Made by a program: the position numbers and the translations under genes
Part shown: positions 52,822 to 62,668 of the stretch, piece after piece
Layout of the letters: every line of letters starts with the position of its first letter
Numbering within the stretch: the first letter of the stretch is position 1
Origin: Glaciecola flavus
GTDB lineage: Bacteria > Pseudomonadota > Gammaproteobacteria > Enterobacterales > Alteromonadaceae
Length of the DNA stretch: 64,000 nucleotides
Direction: 5' to 3'
NCBI RefSeq assembly: GCF_042646125.1
Contig: NZ_JBHRSW010000018.1
Location: 1-64,000, forward strand
The notes under the pieces: model-generated
The model's input: the letters and a program-made list of their open reading frames with translations, nothing else
The model's database searches: none
Told to the model about the DNA's origin: nothing

Positions 52822-55284
52822 ATGCCAAACACCCACACCACTAATTTTCCACAATGGGTATTGGACTACCAACGTTCCGGACAAGAAGGTCAGTCGGACA
52901 CCGTTTTTTCTCGTCTCAGCCAATTATCAAAAGACGACATTGCCAATCGCGCACAAGAAATTAGACGCTTACTGCGTACCAGTGGATACAACACGTCGAC
53001 TGATGTCATGAGTTGGCAGCTGGATCCCATCCCTTACTTAGCCAGTCTTGAAGAGTGGCATACACTGTCCTCTGGTGTAAGACAACGGATGCGGTTACTC
53101 CAGCGAATTTTAGCCGATTTGCATGGTCAACAAAGTTTAATATCTGATGGCTTAATTGCACCAAGACATCTGATGGCGCACCCAGCTTATTTGCCTGAAG
53201 CCTCTCAATTTAATTTGTCTCCCATGCTTTTGGCTGCATTTGACATAGCGAAGGAAGCCAATGGTCAATTCACAATTGTAAAAGACCACTTCCAGTTTCC
53301 GCGCGGCTTGGGCGTGCAACTAGAGAATAGAATTGTCTCAAGGCGGGTAATGAGTGAAGAGTTTGCTGAATTAGGCATTGAACGCATTGCTATTTTCTTT
53401 AAACATATTCAGCAAAGCCTCAGTCAAGTCGTGACCGAAAATCGCGCGCCTCGTATCGTCATTTTGACTGAGGGGCCAGACAGTGACGACTACCCCGAAC
53501 AGGCCTATTTAGCAACATTTATGGACATGATTTTGGCTAGAAGTGCCGATTTGACTGTTCGAGAAGGCGCAGTTTGGATTAAAGCCTTGGATGGTTTACG
53601 CAAAGTAGATGTCATTATTCGGTGGATACCCGATCATTTGTTGGATTCCCTAGAGCAACCTCAGTATTCAGATATTGGTGTCCCTGGGTTATTCATGGCT
53701 GTGCGCGCGGGCTCGGTAATGCTAATCAATGGCCCAGGCACAAGTATGCTGCAAATCCCGTCTGTGCACGAAGCGATTCCAGCAATTGCTCAACACTGGT
53801 TAAATGAGTCACTAATATTACCGCAACTCGAAATATTGCCATACAACTCAATACCGCTCACGCAACAAGAACAGTACGAGGTAAAACACTACACCGATCC
53901 CCGTTGGAAAATGGAGCAACTACCACAAACTGAGCACCCTGAAAGCACGTTATTTTGGCAACGCAGCCCCAACTATTCCGTTGCGCCCTTTTGGGATAAA
54001 GCCAGTTTAGCCCCTCAAAAATTTTATTTTCGATGTTTCGCTTTTTGGGATGGTCAGCAAGTCACCGTCATGCCAGCCGCCCTTTGCAAAACCATCAATG
54101 CTGTTCAAGGGGATACATGTGCAATAAAAGATACTTGGGTGCCCGCAGTTGGTCCTCATGAAAGTGCGGTATTGCCAAAATTAAACCTTCCCGACGCAGG
54201 TGAGGACATCGCACTCATCGAAGGGCTAATACCCAGTCGCGCGGCAGAAAACCTTTTTTGGCTTGGCTGTGGTTTAGAGCGTTGTGAAAGTGTTGTTCGT
54301 CTATTACGCGTTTATATGGACAGATTTACCGAAGAAGCCCTTTATCCAGACGAGCGCAATTCTCGCTCATTAGCGCTATTCCAGCGTGGCATTATCTCAC
54401 AAGCTCTGGTTTATCCATACAATCGCCAATCGAGCGAGCAACCTGTAGCCGCTCCAATATCTCATAAACTCGTTGTTTGGCAATGTATGGCGGGAGAAAA
54501 TGGTCAAAACGTGTTGGACAATACCATTGCTTTAGTTTTGTCCAGCGCTAAACAAATTCAGGAATTGTTGTCGTATGATTCCCTGCGCATTATCGACATG
54601 TTACAAACCTTGCATCAAGCAATGAAGAAACTAAAAAAAGACGCGCCCTTACATCAACTTCAGAGCTTACTGGACGGCATTATTGCACAAATAATGGCGT
54701 TTAATGGCTCAATCATAGATAGTTTAGCACTTAATAGTGGTGCTTTTATGCTAGATATCGGTCGCCGTTTAGAGCGCAGTAAGCAGCTAACGGCGACAAT
54801 GCATACCATGTTAACTGATGCGCCAGAAGAAAGAGAGCAAATTGGTGCACTGGATGCTGTGCTGTTGACGCAAGTCAGCGCTGTTACGCACCGAAGGCGA
54901 TACCGCATAAAACACAGCATAGAAACAGGCATTGAATTGTTACTTGTCGACGCGGAATACCCGCGTTCTCTTGCCTATCAATTGGAGCAACTGCTATGCC
55001 TGTCAGAACATTTGCCCAGCCATAAACGCCCCGGTTTTTTAACCACTGCCACTAAATTACTCTTGCAGTTAAAAACGCTTTGCGCGCTTGCAGAGCCAGC
55101 TGAGTTAGCAAAGGTAACAAACAATAAACGCGAAGCTTTATCCAGCCTATTGCTCTCGATATCTACTACGCTTACGCAGTACAGAGAGCGCTTGCAAACA
55201 CGCTATTTTTCTCATACTCAACCGGCTAGTAAACTCGCTTGGTCAGATCTTCCCTCTGCGCAGGAGAAAAAAAGTGAAGTATAG
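52822..55284 (+). CDS. circularly permuted ATP-grasp fused to alpha-E domain
   Basis: 820 aa fusion. The N-terminal 480 residues are a circularly permuted ATP-grasp ligase (DUF404/DUF407 type: RMRLLQRILADLHGQQSLI, VKDHFQFPRGLGVQLENRIVSRRVM, VPGLFMAVRAGSVMLINGPG). After about 485, IPSRAAENLFWLGCGLERCESVVRLLRVYMDRF begins the helical alpha-E (DUF403) domain. In other genomes these two are separate genes; both separate genes are also present here downstream. The first part lacks some segments of the fourth-gene homologue (the KPANESGGYG lysine-glycine motif is not seen), so its catalytic ability is uncertain. Start: ATG with AGGAAA. It overlaps the next gene by 11 bases. Confidence 0.88.
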   Translation: MPNTHTTNFPQWVLDYQRSGQEGQSDTVFSRLSQLSKDDIANRAQEIRRLLRTSGYNTSTDVMSWQLDPIPYLASLEEWHTLSSGVRQRMRLLQRILADLHGQQSLISDGLIAPRHLMAHPAYLPEASQFNLSPMLLAAFDIAKEANGQFTIVKDHFQFPRGLGVQLENRIVSRRVMSEEFAELGIERIAIFFKHIQQSLSQVVTENRAPRIVILTEGPDSDDYPEQAYLATFMDMILARSADLTVREGAVWIKALDGLRKVDVIIRWIPDHLLDSLEQPQYSDIGVPGLFMAVRAGSVMLINGPGTSMLQIPSVHEAIPAIAQHWLNESLILPQLEILPYNSIPLTQQEQYEVKHYTDPRWKMEQLPQTEHPESTLFWQRSPNYSVAPFWDKASLAPQKFYFRCFAFWDGQQVTVMPAALCKTINAVQGDTCAIKDTWVPAVGPHESAVLPKLNLPDAGEDIALIEGLIPSRAAENLFWLGCGLERCESVVRLLRVYMDRFTEEALYPDERNSRSLALFQRGIISQALVYPYNRQSSEQPVAAPISHKLVVWQCMAGENGQNVLDNTIALVLSSAKQIQELLSYDSLRIIDMLQTLHQAMKKLKKDAPLHQLQSLLDGIIAQIMAFNGSIIDSLALNSGAFMLDIGRRLERSKQLTATMHTMLTDAPEEREQIGALDAVLLTQVSAVTHRRRYRIKHSIETGIELLLVDAEYPRSLAYQLEQLLCLSEHLPSHKRPGFLTTATKLLLQLKTLCALAEPAELAKVTNNKREALSSLLLSISTTLTQYRERLQTRYFSHTQPASKLAWSDLPSAQEKKSEV

Positions 55285-56161
55285 TATTCGTCACATCACG
55301 ACTTACAGGTACTCGGAAGCGGTTAGTCTCTCCCAAAACCATGCGCGTCTATCACCACAACATACTGGTCAACAAAACTGCCTAAACAGTCGCATAGAAG
55401 TTTTCCCCAAGCCAGCTTTTCAGGATAGTTTCGATGATCACTTCGACAATAAAGTGACCGTGTTTGAATTGTTCTCATCCCACAAAGAAATGAAGGTAGT
55501 CGCAACAAGTGAAGTAGAAATATTACCCAGTTCACAGCAAGGCTCTTTAAGCTTTCAGATTCCTTGGGAAAAAGTCAGAGACTCTTTAGCTAAGCCTAGG
55601 GATCCAGATGCGACCAAAGCAGCTCTGTTTGCTCTTCCGACACCACTTACTCAGCCGAGCCCAGAGATGCGAGAGTATGCTATGCAGTCTTTTTCAAGTG
55701 GTATGCCTATTTTGGATGGGTGCCAACATCTCATAAATCGCATTTTCGACGAATTTACCTTTGATGCCAGCTTTTCCACAATTAGTACGCCGATTTCGAC
55801 TGTGTTCGCCCACAAGCGAGGAGTATGTCAAGACTTTGCTCATTTCACATTAGCATGTATTCGTAGCCTAGGTTTAGCGGCAAAGTATGTAAGTGGATAC
55901 ATAGAAACTATCCCACCTCCGGGACAAGAAAAGCTTGAAGGTGCAGACGCGACTCATGCGTGGATTTCTGTATTTGTTCCTAGTGCAGGCTGGATAGAAT
56001 ACGACCCAACAAATAACCTACAACCGAGTGACCAGCACGTCACTCTTGCTACAGGCCGAGATTTTGCCGACATCACACCAATCAAAGGCGTGATGTACGG
56101 TGGTGGAACACAAACTTTAGATGTCGCCGTCGACATGAAACGATTGGAGCAAGCAATATGA
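55274..56161 (+). CDS. transglutaminase-like cysteine peptidase-fold protein
   Basis: 295 aa, GTG start inside the end of the previous gene (11-base overlap). A TGase N-terminal beta domain (IRHITTYRYSEAVSLSQNHARLSPQ) precedes the core with C185 (GVCQDFAHF), H228 (ATHAWISV) and D244 (IEYDPTNN), the expected papain-like triad. It closely resembles the first domain of the first gene in this operon but lacks DUF2126. It is predicted to act as a peptidase or amide-exchanging enzyme on the product of the ATP-grasp ligases. It has no signal peptide, so it acts in the cytoplasm. The stop overlaps the next start as ATGA. Confidence 0.92.
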   Translation: MKYSIRHITTYRYSEAVSLSQNHARLSPQHTGQQNCLNSRIEVFPKPAFQDSFDDHFDNKVTVFELFSSHKEMKVVATSEVEILPSSQQGSLSFQIPWEKVRDSLAKPRDPDATKAALFALPTPLTQPSPEMREYAMQSFSSGMPILDGCQHLINRIFDEFTFDASFSTISTPISTVFAHKRGVCQDFAHFTLACIRSLGLAAKYVSGYIETIPPPGQEKLEGADATHAWISVFVPSAGWIEYDPTNNLQPSDQHVTLATGRDFADITPIKGVMYGGGTQTLDVAVDMKRLEQAI

Positions 56162-57588
56162 GTTTTTACAAGGAAGACCGCTTTTTCGACGAACTCATCA
56201 CTAGTGAAGGCCTTCCCAGAAAATATGCGGAGCCCTTAGTCGATTATTTGTCTAAGATGCATGGTGTCGAGCGCAAGCTCGCACAGGAGTCTGCTGAACT
56301 CGCGGTGAAAGAAATGGGTATCACTTTCACCGTGTATGGCGATGGGAGTTCTATTGACCGGTCATGGCCAATTGATATTGTGCCACGGTTAATCAGCAAA
56401 AATGAATGGCAAGCCGTAGAAAAAGGTTTGGTACAAAGGGTTCAAGCACTCAATATGTTTATTGATGATTTGTATCACAAGCAATCCATAGTAAAAGATA
56501 AAGTGTTTCCCGCCGAGCTAATAGCGAAATCCGTCAACTTTCGAGAACAATGCATCGGGGTAAGTCCTCCACACAACATTTGGGCACATATTTGTGGTTC
56601 GGATTTGGTCAGAGATAAGGACGGCACAATGTATGTGTTGGAAGATAATTTACGTGTACCCTCGGGTGTGTCTTACATGCTTGAAAATCGTTCCGTTATT
56701 AAACGTGTATTCCCTGAGATGTTTGAAAAAATGGATATCCAACCGGTATCTGATTATCCATCTCAGCTATTTGACATGCTATCTAGTATGTCGCCAAGAC
56801 CGGGCGACACACCCGAGGTAGTGGTGCTTACTCCGGGTATCTACAACTCCGCATATTTTGAACACTGTTATTTGGCACAAGAAATGGGCTGTGAATTGGT
56901 TGAAGGCTCTGATCTATTTGTCGATGACGATGATGTCGTATTTATGAGAACGGTTGAAGGGCGCCGTCGAGTGGATGTCATTTACCGCAGAATAGACGAC
57001 CTTTTCTTAGATCCCGAAGCCTTCCACCCTGATTCAATGTTGGGTGTACCTGGACTCGTGCGAGCATGGAAAAAAGGCAACGTCGCATTAGTCAATGCCC
57101 CCGGCGCAGGCGTAGCTGATGACAAAGTTGTATACACCTATGTGCCTGATATTATTAAGTATTACCTTGGCGAAGAGATCTTACTTCCCAATGTAGAAAC
57201 ATATCGCTGTTACGATAAAAAAGACTTCAGCTACGTAGAAGCAAACATTGACAAGTTGGTAGTTAAACCGGCAAATGAATCAGGTGGCTATGGTTTGCTC
57301 ATTGGCCCCAAAGCAAGCGTGGAAGAGCGGGAGAAGTGCCTAGCACAAATAAAAGCCGATCCACGAAACTGGATTGCTCAACCTACATTGAGCCTGTCTA
57401 CTGTCCCAACATTGGTTAACGATAGTCTCGAAGGTCGTCACGTTGATTTGCGACCATTTATCTTGTCGTCTGGGGATTCAACATACGTAACCACAGGGGG
57501 CTTAACCCGAGTCGCAATGGTAAAAGGTTCACTCGTTGTCAACTCTTCTCAAGGTGGCGGAAGTAAAGACACATGGATAGTGGAATAG
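56158..57588 (+). CDS. circularly permuted ATP-grasp ligase
   Basis: 476 aa, full-length stand-alone form of the DUF404/DUF407 ligase. Features: DLYHKQSIVKDKVFPAEL, YVLEDNLRVPSGVSYMLENRSVIKRVFPEMF, YRRIDDLFLDPEAF, GVPGLVRAWKKGNVALVNAPGAGVADDKVVY, and the nucleotide-binding KPANESGGYGLLIGPKAS near 370-386. ATP-grasp ligases join a carboxylate to an amine through an acyl phosphate. The start overlaps the previous stop by 4 bases. Homologues elsewhere sit with alpha-E and transglutaminase genes, as here. Substrate unknown. Confidence 0.92.
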   Translation: MSFYKEDRFFDELITSEGLPRKYAEPLVDYLSKMHGVERKLAQESAELAVKEMGITFTVYGDGSSIDRSWPIDIVPRLISKNEWQAVEKGLVQRVQALNMFIDDLYHKQSIVKDKVFPAELIAKSVNFREQCIGVSPPHNIWAHICGSDLVRDKDGTMYVLEDNLRVPSGVSYMLENRSVIKRVFPEMFEKMDIQPVSDYPSQLFDMLSSMSPRPGDTPEVVVLTPGIYNSAYFEHCYLAQEMGCELVEGSDLFVDDDDVVFMRTVEGRRRVDVIYRRIDDLFLDPEAFHPDSMLGVPGLVRAWKKGNVALVNAPGAGVADDKVVYTYVPDIIKYYLGEEILLPNVETYRCYDKKDFSYVEANIDKLVVKPANESGGYGLLIGPKASVEEREKCLAQIKADPRNWIAQPTLSLSTVPTLVNDSLEGRHVDLRPFILSSGDSTYVTTGGLTRVAMVKGSLVVNSSQGGGSKDTWIVE

Positions 57589-57597
57589 GAGTATAAA

Positions 57598-58527
57598 ATG
57601 TTATCTAGAGTAGCAGAGACACTATATTGGACAGCTCGTTACATTGAGCGAGCGGAAAATGTTGCCCGCTTAGTCAATGTGAATAATCATACCTTAATGG
57701 ATCTTCCAAAAGGCATATCGCCAGGGTGGGAACCGCTTATAGACATTATTGGTAGCAGAGAAACCTACATAAAAGATCACATCAACTTTAACGAACAAAG
57801 TGTGATTGAGTTTCTCACAATTGGCGAAGATAACCCCTCTTCGATTATCAATTCAATAAAAATGGCGAGAGATAACTGCCGAACCGTACGCGACGTCGTC
57901 CCTCGTGAAATGTGGGAGGCCATCAATCAACTTAACTTATCGCTGAATGAGCATAAATCGACATTTGTAAGTAAAAGAGGGAGATTTGCTGCCTTAAAAT
58001 CCGTCATAAACCAAACGGTCAAAATTGTAGGTATTCTCGAAGCCAGTATGTATCAGGATATGGGGTACCTGTTCTGGCGCTTTGGTTCATACCTAGAACG
58101 TGCCGACATGACAACACGTATTATTGACGTGCGCTCGGCATCTTTACACGCAGATCCTGAAAAGAGTATCGCTTATGAAAATATACAATGGATCAGTGTG
58201 CTGAGATCTCTATCTGCTTATCAAATGTATCGACAGCATATGGCCGTGCGAGTCAAACCCACGCAAGTAATGGAATTTATGCTTCATGATAAGTGCTTTC
58301 CGCGCTCGGTATTGTTTTGTTTAACGAGCATACAAAAACTAAATGAAAATCTACCCAACAACAAGGAAATGAATGCGCGTATTCAACATAGTATTGATGA
58401 TTTACTCGCTCAAGATATCAAGTCTTTGAAAGGGACGGCTTCGCACTTATACATTGATGAACTACAGATAGATTTGGCTGATATTCACGAACAACTCGTA
58501 GAGCAGTACTTTTCACATAAAAGATGA
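57598..58527 (+). CDS. alpha-E domain protein
   Basis: 309 aa, almost wholly helical, the alpha-E (DUF403) family: MLSRVAETLYWTARYIERAENVARLVNVNNHTLMD, RTVRDVVPREMWEAINQLNLSLNEH, DMGYLFWRFGSYLERADMTTRIIDVRS. The repeated ERA-type turns are typical. The function is unknown; it consistently accompanies ATP-grasp and transglutaminase partners and may be a scaffold or hydrolase. It is the last gene of the operon, 9 bases after the ligase, with GGAG before its ATG. Confidence 0.9.
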   Translation: MLSRVAETLYWTARYIERAENVARLVNVNNHTLMDLPKGISPGWEPLIDIIGSRETYIKDHINFNEQSVIEFLTIGEDNPSSIINSIKMARDNCRTVRDVVPREMWEAINQLNLSLNEHKSTFVSKRGRFAALKSVINQTVKIVGILEASMYQDMGYLFWRFGSYLERADMTTRIIDVRSASLHADPEKSIAYENIQWISVLRSLSAYQMYRQHMAVRVKPTQVMEFMLHDKCFPRSVLFCLTSIQKLNENLPNNKEMNARIQHSIDDLLAQDIKSLKGTASHLYIDELQIDLADIHEQLVEQYFSHKR

Positions 58528-58552
58528 GTGAGGTATTTCAAATTCGAGATAT

Positions 58553-58577
58553 GAAAAAGGCCAGCAAATGCTGGCCT
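58553..58577 (-). terminator. tuf terminator (end of str operon)
   Basis: Read on the minus strand: GGCCAGCA / TGCTGGCC, an 8-bp perfect stem, followed by TTTTTC, 30 bases after the tuf stop. It lies close behind the convergent alpha-E gene. Confidence 0.9.
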
Positions 58578-58606
58578 CATATTCGATGTATTGTGCGCCT
58601 AAACGA

Positions 58607-59791
58607 TTAGTCTAGGATTTTTGCTACAACACCCGCACCTACTGTGCGACCACCTTCACGGATAGCGAAGCGTAAACCTTCATCCATCGCGATTGGAGCA
58701 ATTAGTTCAACAACAAACTTCAAGTTGTCGCCAGGCATAACCATTTCTACGCCTTCTGGCAATTCTACCGCACCTGTTACGTCTGTTGTACGGAAGTAGA
58801 ACTGTGGACGATAGCCTTTAAAGAATGGCGTGTGACGACCACCTTCGTCTTTGCTTAGTACATAGACTTCTGCTTCAAACTTAGTGTGTGGGTTGATTGA
58901 ACCAGGCTTAGACAATACTTGTCCACGCTCAACTTCATCACGCTTAGTACCACGAAGTAGTACACCTACGTTCTCACCTGCGCGACCTTCGTCTAGCAAT
59001 TTACGGAACATCTCTACACCAGTACAAGTCGTTGTAGTCGTTTCTTTAATACCTACAATTTCAACTTCTTCACCTACCTTGATGATACCCTGCTCTACAC
59101 GACCAGTAACAACCGTACCACGACCTGAGATTGAGAATACGTCTTCAATCGGTAAGATGAATGGCTTGTCGATATCACGCTCTGGCTCTGGAATGTAAGA
59201 GTCTAAAGCTTCACCTAGTTCGATGATTTTTGCTTCCCACGCTTCATCACCTTCTAGTGCTTTAAGTGCTGAGCCTTGGATAACTGGCAAGTCATCACCT
59301 GGGAATTCATATTCTGAAAGTAATTCACGTACTTCCATTTCTACTAATTCTAGCAACTCTTCATCATCTACCATGTCACATTTGTTCATGAATACGATGA
59401 TATAAGGTACGCCTACCTGACGACCCAATAGAATGTGCTCACGTGTTTGTGGCATTGGACCATCTGTCGCCGCAACTACTAGGATAGCGCCGTCCATTTG
59501 TGCCGCACCGGTGATCATGTTTTTAACATAGTCAGCGTGTCCTGGGCAGTCTACGTGTGCGTAGTGACGCGTAGGCGTGTCATATTCTACGTGTGACGTC
59601 GCGATAGTGATACCACGCTCACGCTCTTCTGGTGCGTTATCGATTTGGTCGAATGCTTGTGCAGAACCGCCATAAGTCTTTGCTAGAACTGTAGTGATTG
59701 CTGCTGTTAACGTCGTTTTACCGTGGTCAACGTGGCCAATTGTACCTACGTTTACGTGCGGTTTCGTACGTTCAAACTTTTCTTTTGCCAT
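58607..59791 (-). CDS. tuf: elongation factor Tu
   Basis: 394 aa, standard. GTP-binding motifs GHVDHGKTT (19-27), DCPGH, NKCD and SALKALEG; the C-terminal beta-barrel domains end in GRTVGAGVVAKILD. It delivers aminoacyl-tRNA to the ribosome. Last gene of the str operon; the 64-base gap after fusA holds AGGA before the start. A second tuf copy elsewhere in the genome is likely, but cannot be seen here. Confidence 0.98.
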   Translation of the reverse strand: MAKEKFERTKPHVNVGTIGHVDHGKTTLTAAITTVLAKTYGGSAQAFDQIDNAPEERERGITIATSHVEYDTPTRHYAHVDCPGHADYVKNMITGAAQMDGAILVVAATDGPMPQTREHILLGRQVGVPYIIVFMNKCDMVDDEELLELVEMEVRELLSEYEFPGDDLPVIQGSALKALEGDEAWEAKIIELGEALDSYIPEPERDIDKPFILPIEDVFSISGRGTVVTGRVEQGIIKVGEEVEIVGIKETTTTTCTGVEMFRKLLDEGRAGENVGVLLRGTKRDEVERGQVLSKPGSINPHTKFEAEVYVLSKDEGGRHTPFFKGYRPQFYFRTTDVTGAVELPEGVEMVMPGDNLKFVVELIAPIAMDEGLRFAIREGGRTVGAGVVAKILD

Positions 59792-59855
59792 TGCTATAAT
59801 TTCCTAAGTTTAACGCCCGTTCCAACATTAGACCGGACCGAATCAAAATAAATAG

Positions 59856-61958
59856 TTACACACGCGAATCAATAATGGCGCTAGCGACATTATTGGGCGC
59901 TTCTGCGTAATTAAAAAATTCCATTGAGTATGACGCCCGACCTTGCGTTGCAGAACGTAAAGCGGTGGCATATCCAAACATCTCTGAAAGTGGTACTTTT
60001 GCACGCACAATCTTAATGCCTGCTACACCATCTTCCATACCTTCTATCATCCCTCGACGTCGATTTAGGTCACCAACTACATCACCCATCCAGTCTTCAG
60101 GAGTGGTTACTTCAACCTTCATCATTGGTTCAAGTAACACCGGATCAGCTTTCGCCGCTCCATCTTTGAACCCCATGGAAGCAGCAATTTTAAACGCCAT
60201 TTCCGAAGAGTCAACATCGTGGAAAGAACCATCAAATAAAGTTACTTTCACATCCAGCATTGGGTAGCCTGCGAGAACACCATTTAACATCTGTTCTTCA
60301 CAACCTTTTTCAACCGCAGGAATAAATTCTTTTGGTACTACGCCACCCACAATTTCGTTTTCAAATTGGAAACCTTCTCCTTCGTCAAGCGGCTCCATTC
60401 GCAACCAAACATGCCCAAACTGACCTCTACCACCGGACTGACGAACAAATTTTCCTTCTACTTCGACGCCTTTGCGAATAGTTTCACGATATGCCACTTG
60501 AGGGTTACCAACATTACACGAAACATTGAATTCGCGTTTCATGCGATCAACAATAATGTCCAAATGCAACTCGCCCATACCAGAAATAATTGTCTGGCCA
60601 GTTTCGTCATCTGTGTGCACTTTGAAAGAGGGGTCTTCGGCTGCAAGCTTACCTAAGGCAACACCCATTTTTTCCTGATCGGCTTGAGACTTTGGCTCAA
60701 CTGCAATAGAAATTACCGGATCCGGAAAATCCATTTTTTCGAGCGTAATCACACTATTAGGGTCACAAAGTGTTTCACCCGTGGTGACATCTTTTAGGCC
60801 AATCGCAGCAGCGATATCACCAGCTCTTACTTCTTTTAACTCTTCACGGTCATTCGCATGCATTTGCACAAGTCGCCCAATCCGCTCTTTTTTTCCTTTG
60901 ATAGGATTGAACACTGCATCACCCGTTTTGATAACACCTGAGTACACGCGGAAAAACGTGAGCGACCCTACAAAGGGGTCGGTGGCAATCTTAAACGCCA
61001 ATGCTGAAAACGGTTCATCATCATCTGAATGACGCTGCGCTTCAGTCTCTTTACCATCGTCTAACACACCTGTAATTGCCTTTACTTCAGTCGGTGAAGG
61101 CAAATACTCAACAACGGCGTCAAGCACAGCTTGCACACCTTTGTTTTTAAATGCAGAACCACAGGTCGCCAAGACAATTTCATTATTTAGTGTTCGGATA
61201 CGTAGACCTTGCTTAATCTCATCCTCACTGAGCTCATCGCCGCCGAGGTATTTGTCCATTAGCTCGTCATTCGCTTCAGCGGCGGCTTCAACCATCTCGT
61301 TTCGGTACAATTCAGCTTTTTCTAGATATTCAGCAGGAATATCTTCATAAGTAAACGATGTACCTTTATCTGCCTCATTCCAGTTGATGTATTTCATCTT
61401 AATAAGATCAATGACACCGGTGAAGGTTTCTTCTGCCCCAACATTAATTTGAATAGGCACACAAGTGGCGCCCAAGCGCTTGCGTATTTGCTCGACAACA
61501 CGTTCAAAATCTGCGCCGGCACGATCCATCTTGTTTACGAATACCATCCTGGGGACTTCGTATTTGTCTGCTTGACGCCACACCGTTTCAGATTGTGGCT
61601 CGACACCAGATGAGCCACAAAACACGACCACTGCGCCATCTAGCACTCGAAGCGAGCGCTCTACCTCGATAGTAAAGTCTACGTGCCCAGGGGTGTCGAT
61701 AATATTAATGCGATGCTGTTCAAATTGCTGCTGCATGCCAGACCAAAAGCAAGTGGTAGCGGCTGATGTGATGGTAATGCCCCGCTCTTGCTCCTGCTCC
61801 ATCCAATCCATTGTTGCTGCACCATCATGTACTTCACCAATTTTGTGTGAAATACCCGTGTAAAACAATACACGTTCTGTGGTGGTCGTTTTACCCGCAT
61901 CGACATGAGCGACAATACCGATGTTACGGTAACGTTGAATGGGTGTTTTGCGCGGCAT
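59856..61958 (-). CDS. fusA: elongation factor G
   Basis: 700 aa with the five EF-G domains: G domain (AHVDAGKTTTTERVL, DTPGHVDFTIEVERS, NKMDRAGADF), domain II (FKIATDPFVGSLTFFRVYSG), domains III-V (SGMGELHLDIIVDRMKREF, GVVPKEFIPAVEKG, RAKVPLSEMFGYATALRS). It drives ribosomal translocation and, with RRF, recycling. Third gene of the str operon; AAGGT precedes the ATG. The 166-base spacer from rpsG holds a hairpin and is unusually long for this operon. Confidence 0.98.
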   Translation of the reverse strand: MPRKTPIQRYRNIGIVAHVDAGKTTTTERVLFYTGISHKIGEVHDGAATMDWMEQEQERGITITSAATTCFWSGMQQQFEQHRINIIDTPGHVDFTIEVERSLRVLDGAVVVFCGSSGVEPQSETVWRQADKYEVPRMVFVNKMDRAGADFERVVEQIRKRLGATCVPIQINVGAEETFTGVIDLIKMKYINWNEADKGTSFTYEDIPAEYLEKAELYRNEMVEAAAEANDELMDKYLGGDELSEDEIKQGLRIRTLNNEIVLATCGSAFKNKGVQAVLDAVVEYLPSPTEVKAITGVLDDGKETEAQRHSDDDEPFSALAFKIATDPFVGSLTFFRVYSGVIKTGDAVFNPIKGKKERIGRLVQMHANDREELKEVRAGDIAAAIGLKDVTTGETLCDPNSVITLEKMDFPDPVISIAVEPKSQADQEKMGVALGKLAAEDPSFKVHTDDETGQTIISGMGELHLDIIVDRMKREFNVSCNVGNPQVAYRETIRKGVEVEGKFVRQSGGRGQFGHVWLRMEPLDEGEGFQFENEIVGGVVPKEFIPAVEKGCEEQMLNGVLAGYPMLDVKVTLFDGSFHDVDSSEMAFKIAASMGFKDGAAKADPVLLEPMMKVEVTTPEDWMGDVVGDLNRRRGMIEGMEDGVAGIKIVRAKVPLSEMFGYATALRSATQGRASYSMEFFNYAEAPNNVASAIIDSRV

Positions 61959-62071
61959 TAACTTTGTTTACCTTATTTGTATTGTTATTTTTCAGATACA
62001 GTTTTTCGTTATTGAAGCTTACGCTTAATTAAGGCTTAAAGACTAAAAAATCCTTATCCCTTAATTAAGAA

Positions 62072-62100
62072 AACAGCCTGTCTTATAAAGACAGACTGTT
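62072..62100 (-). other. hairpin in the rpsG-fusA spacer
   Basis: AACAG-C-CTGTCTT, loop ATA, AAGACAG-A-CTGTT: 12 pairs with one mismatch, starting 24 bases after the rpsG stop and followed on the minus strand by TTTTCTT. It resembles a weak terminator or attenuator that could lower fusA-tuf expression from the main promoter. Confidence 0.55.
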
Positions 62101-62124
62101 ACAACTTTATGACTAAGTGTCAGA

Positions 62125-62595
62125 TTACCAACGATAATGAGCAAAAGCTTTGTTAGCTTCAGCCATACGGTGAACGTCTTCACGTTTCTTAACCGCACTA
62201 CCTTTGTTTTCTTGCGCATCTAACATTTCGGCTGCCAGTCTCTGTGCCATAGACTTTTCACCACGCTTACGTGCCGCTTCTACTAACCAACGCATGCCTA
62301 GTGCATTACGACGTACAGGGCGAACTTCTACAGGAACTTGGTAAGTAGAACCACCAACGCGACGAGATTTAACCTCAACGGTTGGACGGATGTTCTCTAG
62401 TGCATCTTCAAATACTTCTAGGTGCGATTTGCTAGATTTTTCAGCAACAATATCAAGGGCACCGTAAACGATCTTTTCGGCAGTCGATTTCTTGCCGTCG
62501 AGCATTACGACATTCATAAATTTTGCAAGTAATTCTGATCCAAACTTAGGATCGGGTAGGATTTTACGTTGACCTACGACTCTTCTTCTTGGCAT
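62125..62595 (-). CDS. rpsG: 30S ribosomal protein S7
   Basis: 156 aa, standard length. MPRRRVVGQRKILPDPKFGSELLAKFMNVVMLDGKKSTAEKIVYGAL at the N-terminus, VGGSTYQVPVEVRPVRRNALGMRWL in the centre and RMAEANKAFAHYRW at the end. It nucleates the 30S head on 16S rRNA. In E. coli, S7 is the translational repressor of this operon, binding the rpsL-rpsG spacer; the spacer here is 73 bases. Second gene of the operon. Confidence 0.98.
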   Translation of the reverse strand: MPRRRVVGQRKILPDPKFGSELLAKFMNVVMLDGKKSTAEKIVYGALDIVAEKSSKSHLEVFEDALENIRPTVEVKSRRVGGSTYQVPVEVRPVRRNALGMRWLVEAARKRGEKSMAQRLAAEMLDAQENKGSAVKKREDVHRMAEANKAFAHYRW

Positions 62596-62668
62596 CTTAA
62601 TTCTCCGTGGAATTCAGGGATAACCCAAAACTCAAATTAAATAGTTTGGCCTTACTAACGGAGAACCG

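Noticed and set aside
58884..61350. Plus-strand open frames opposite tuf and fusA
   Set aside because: Serine-rich antisense shadows of highly expressed, codon-biased genes.
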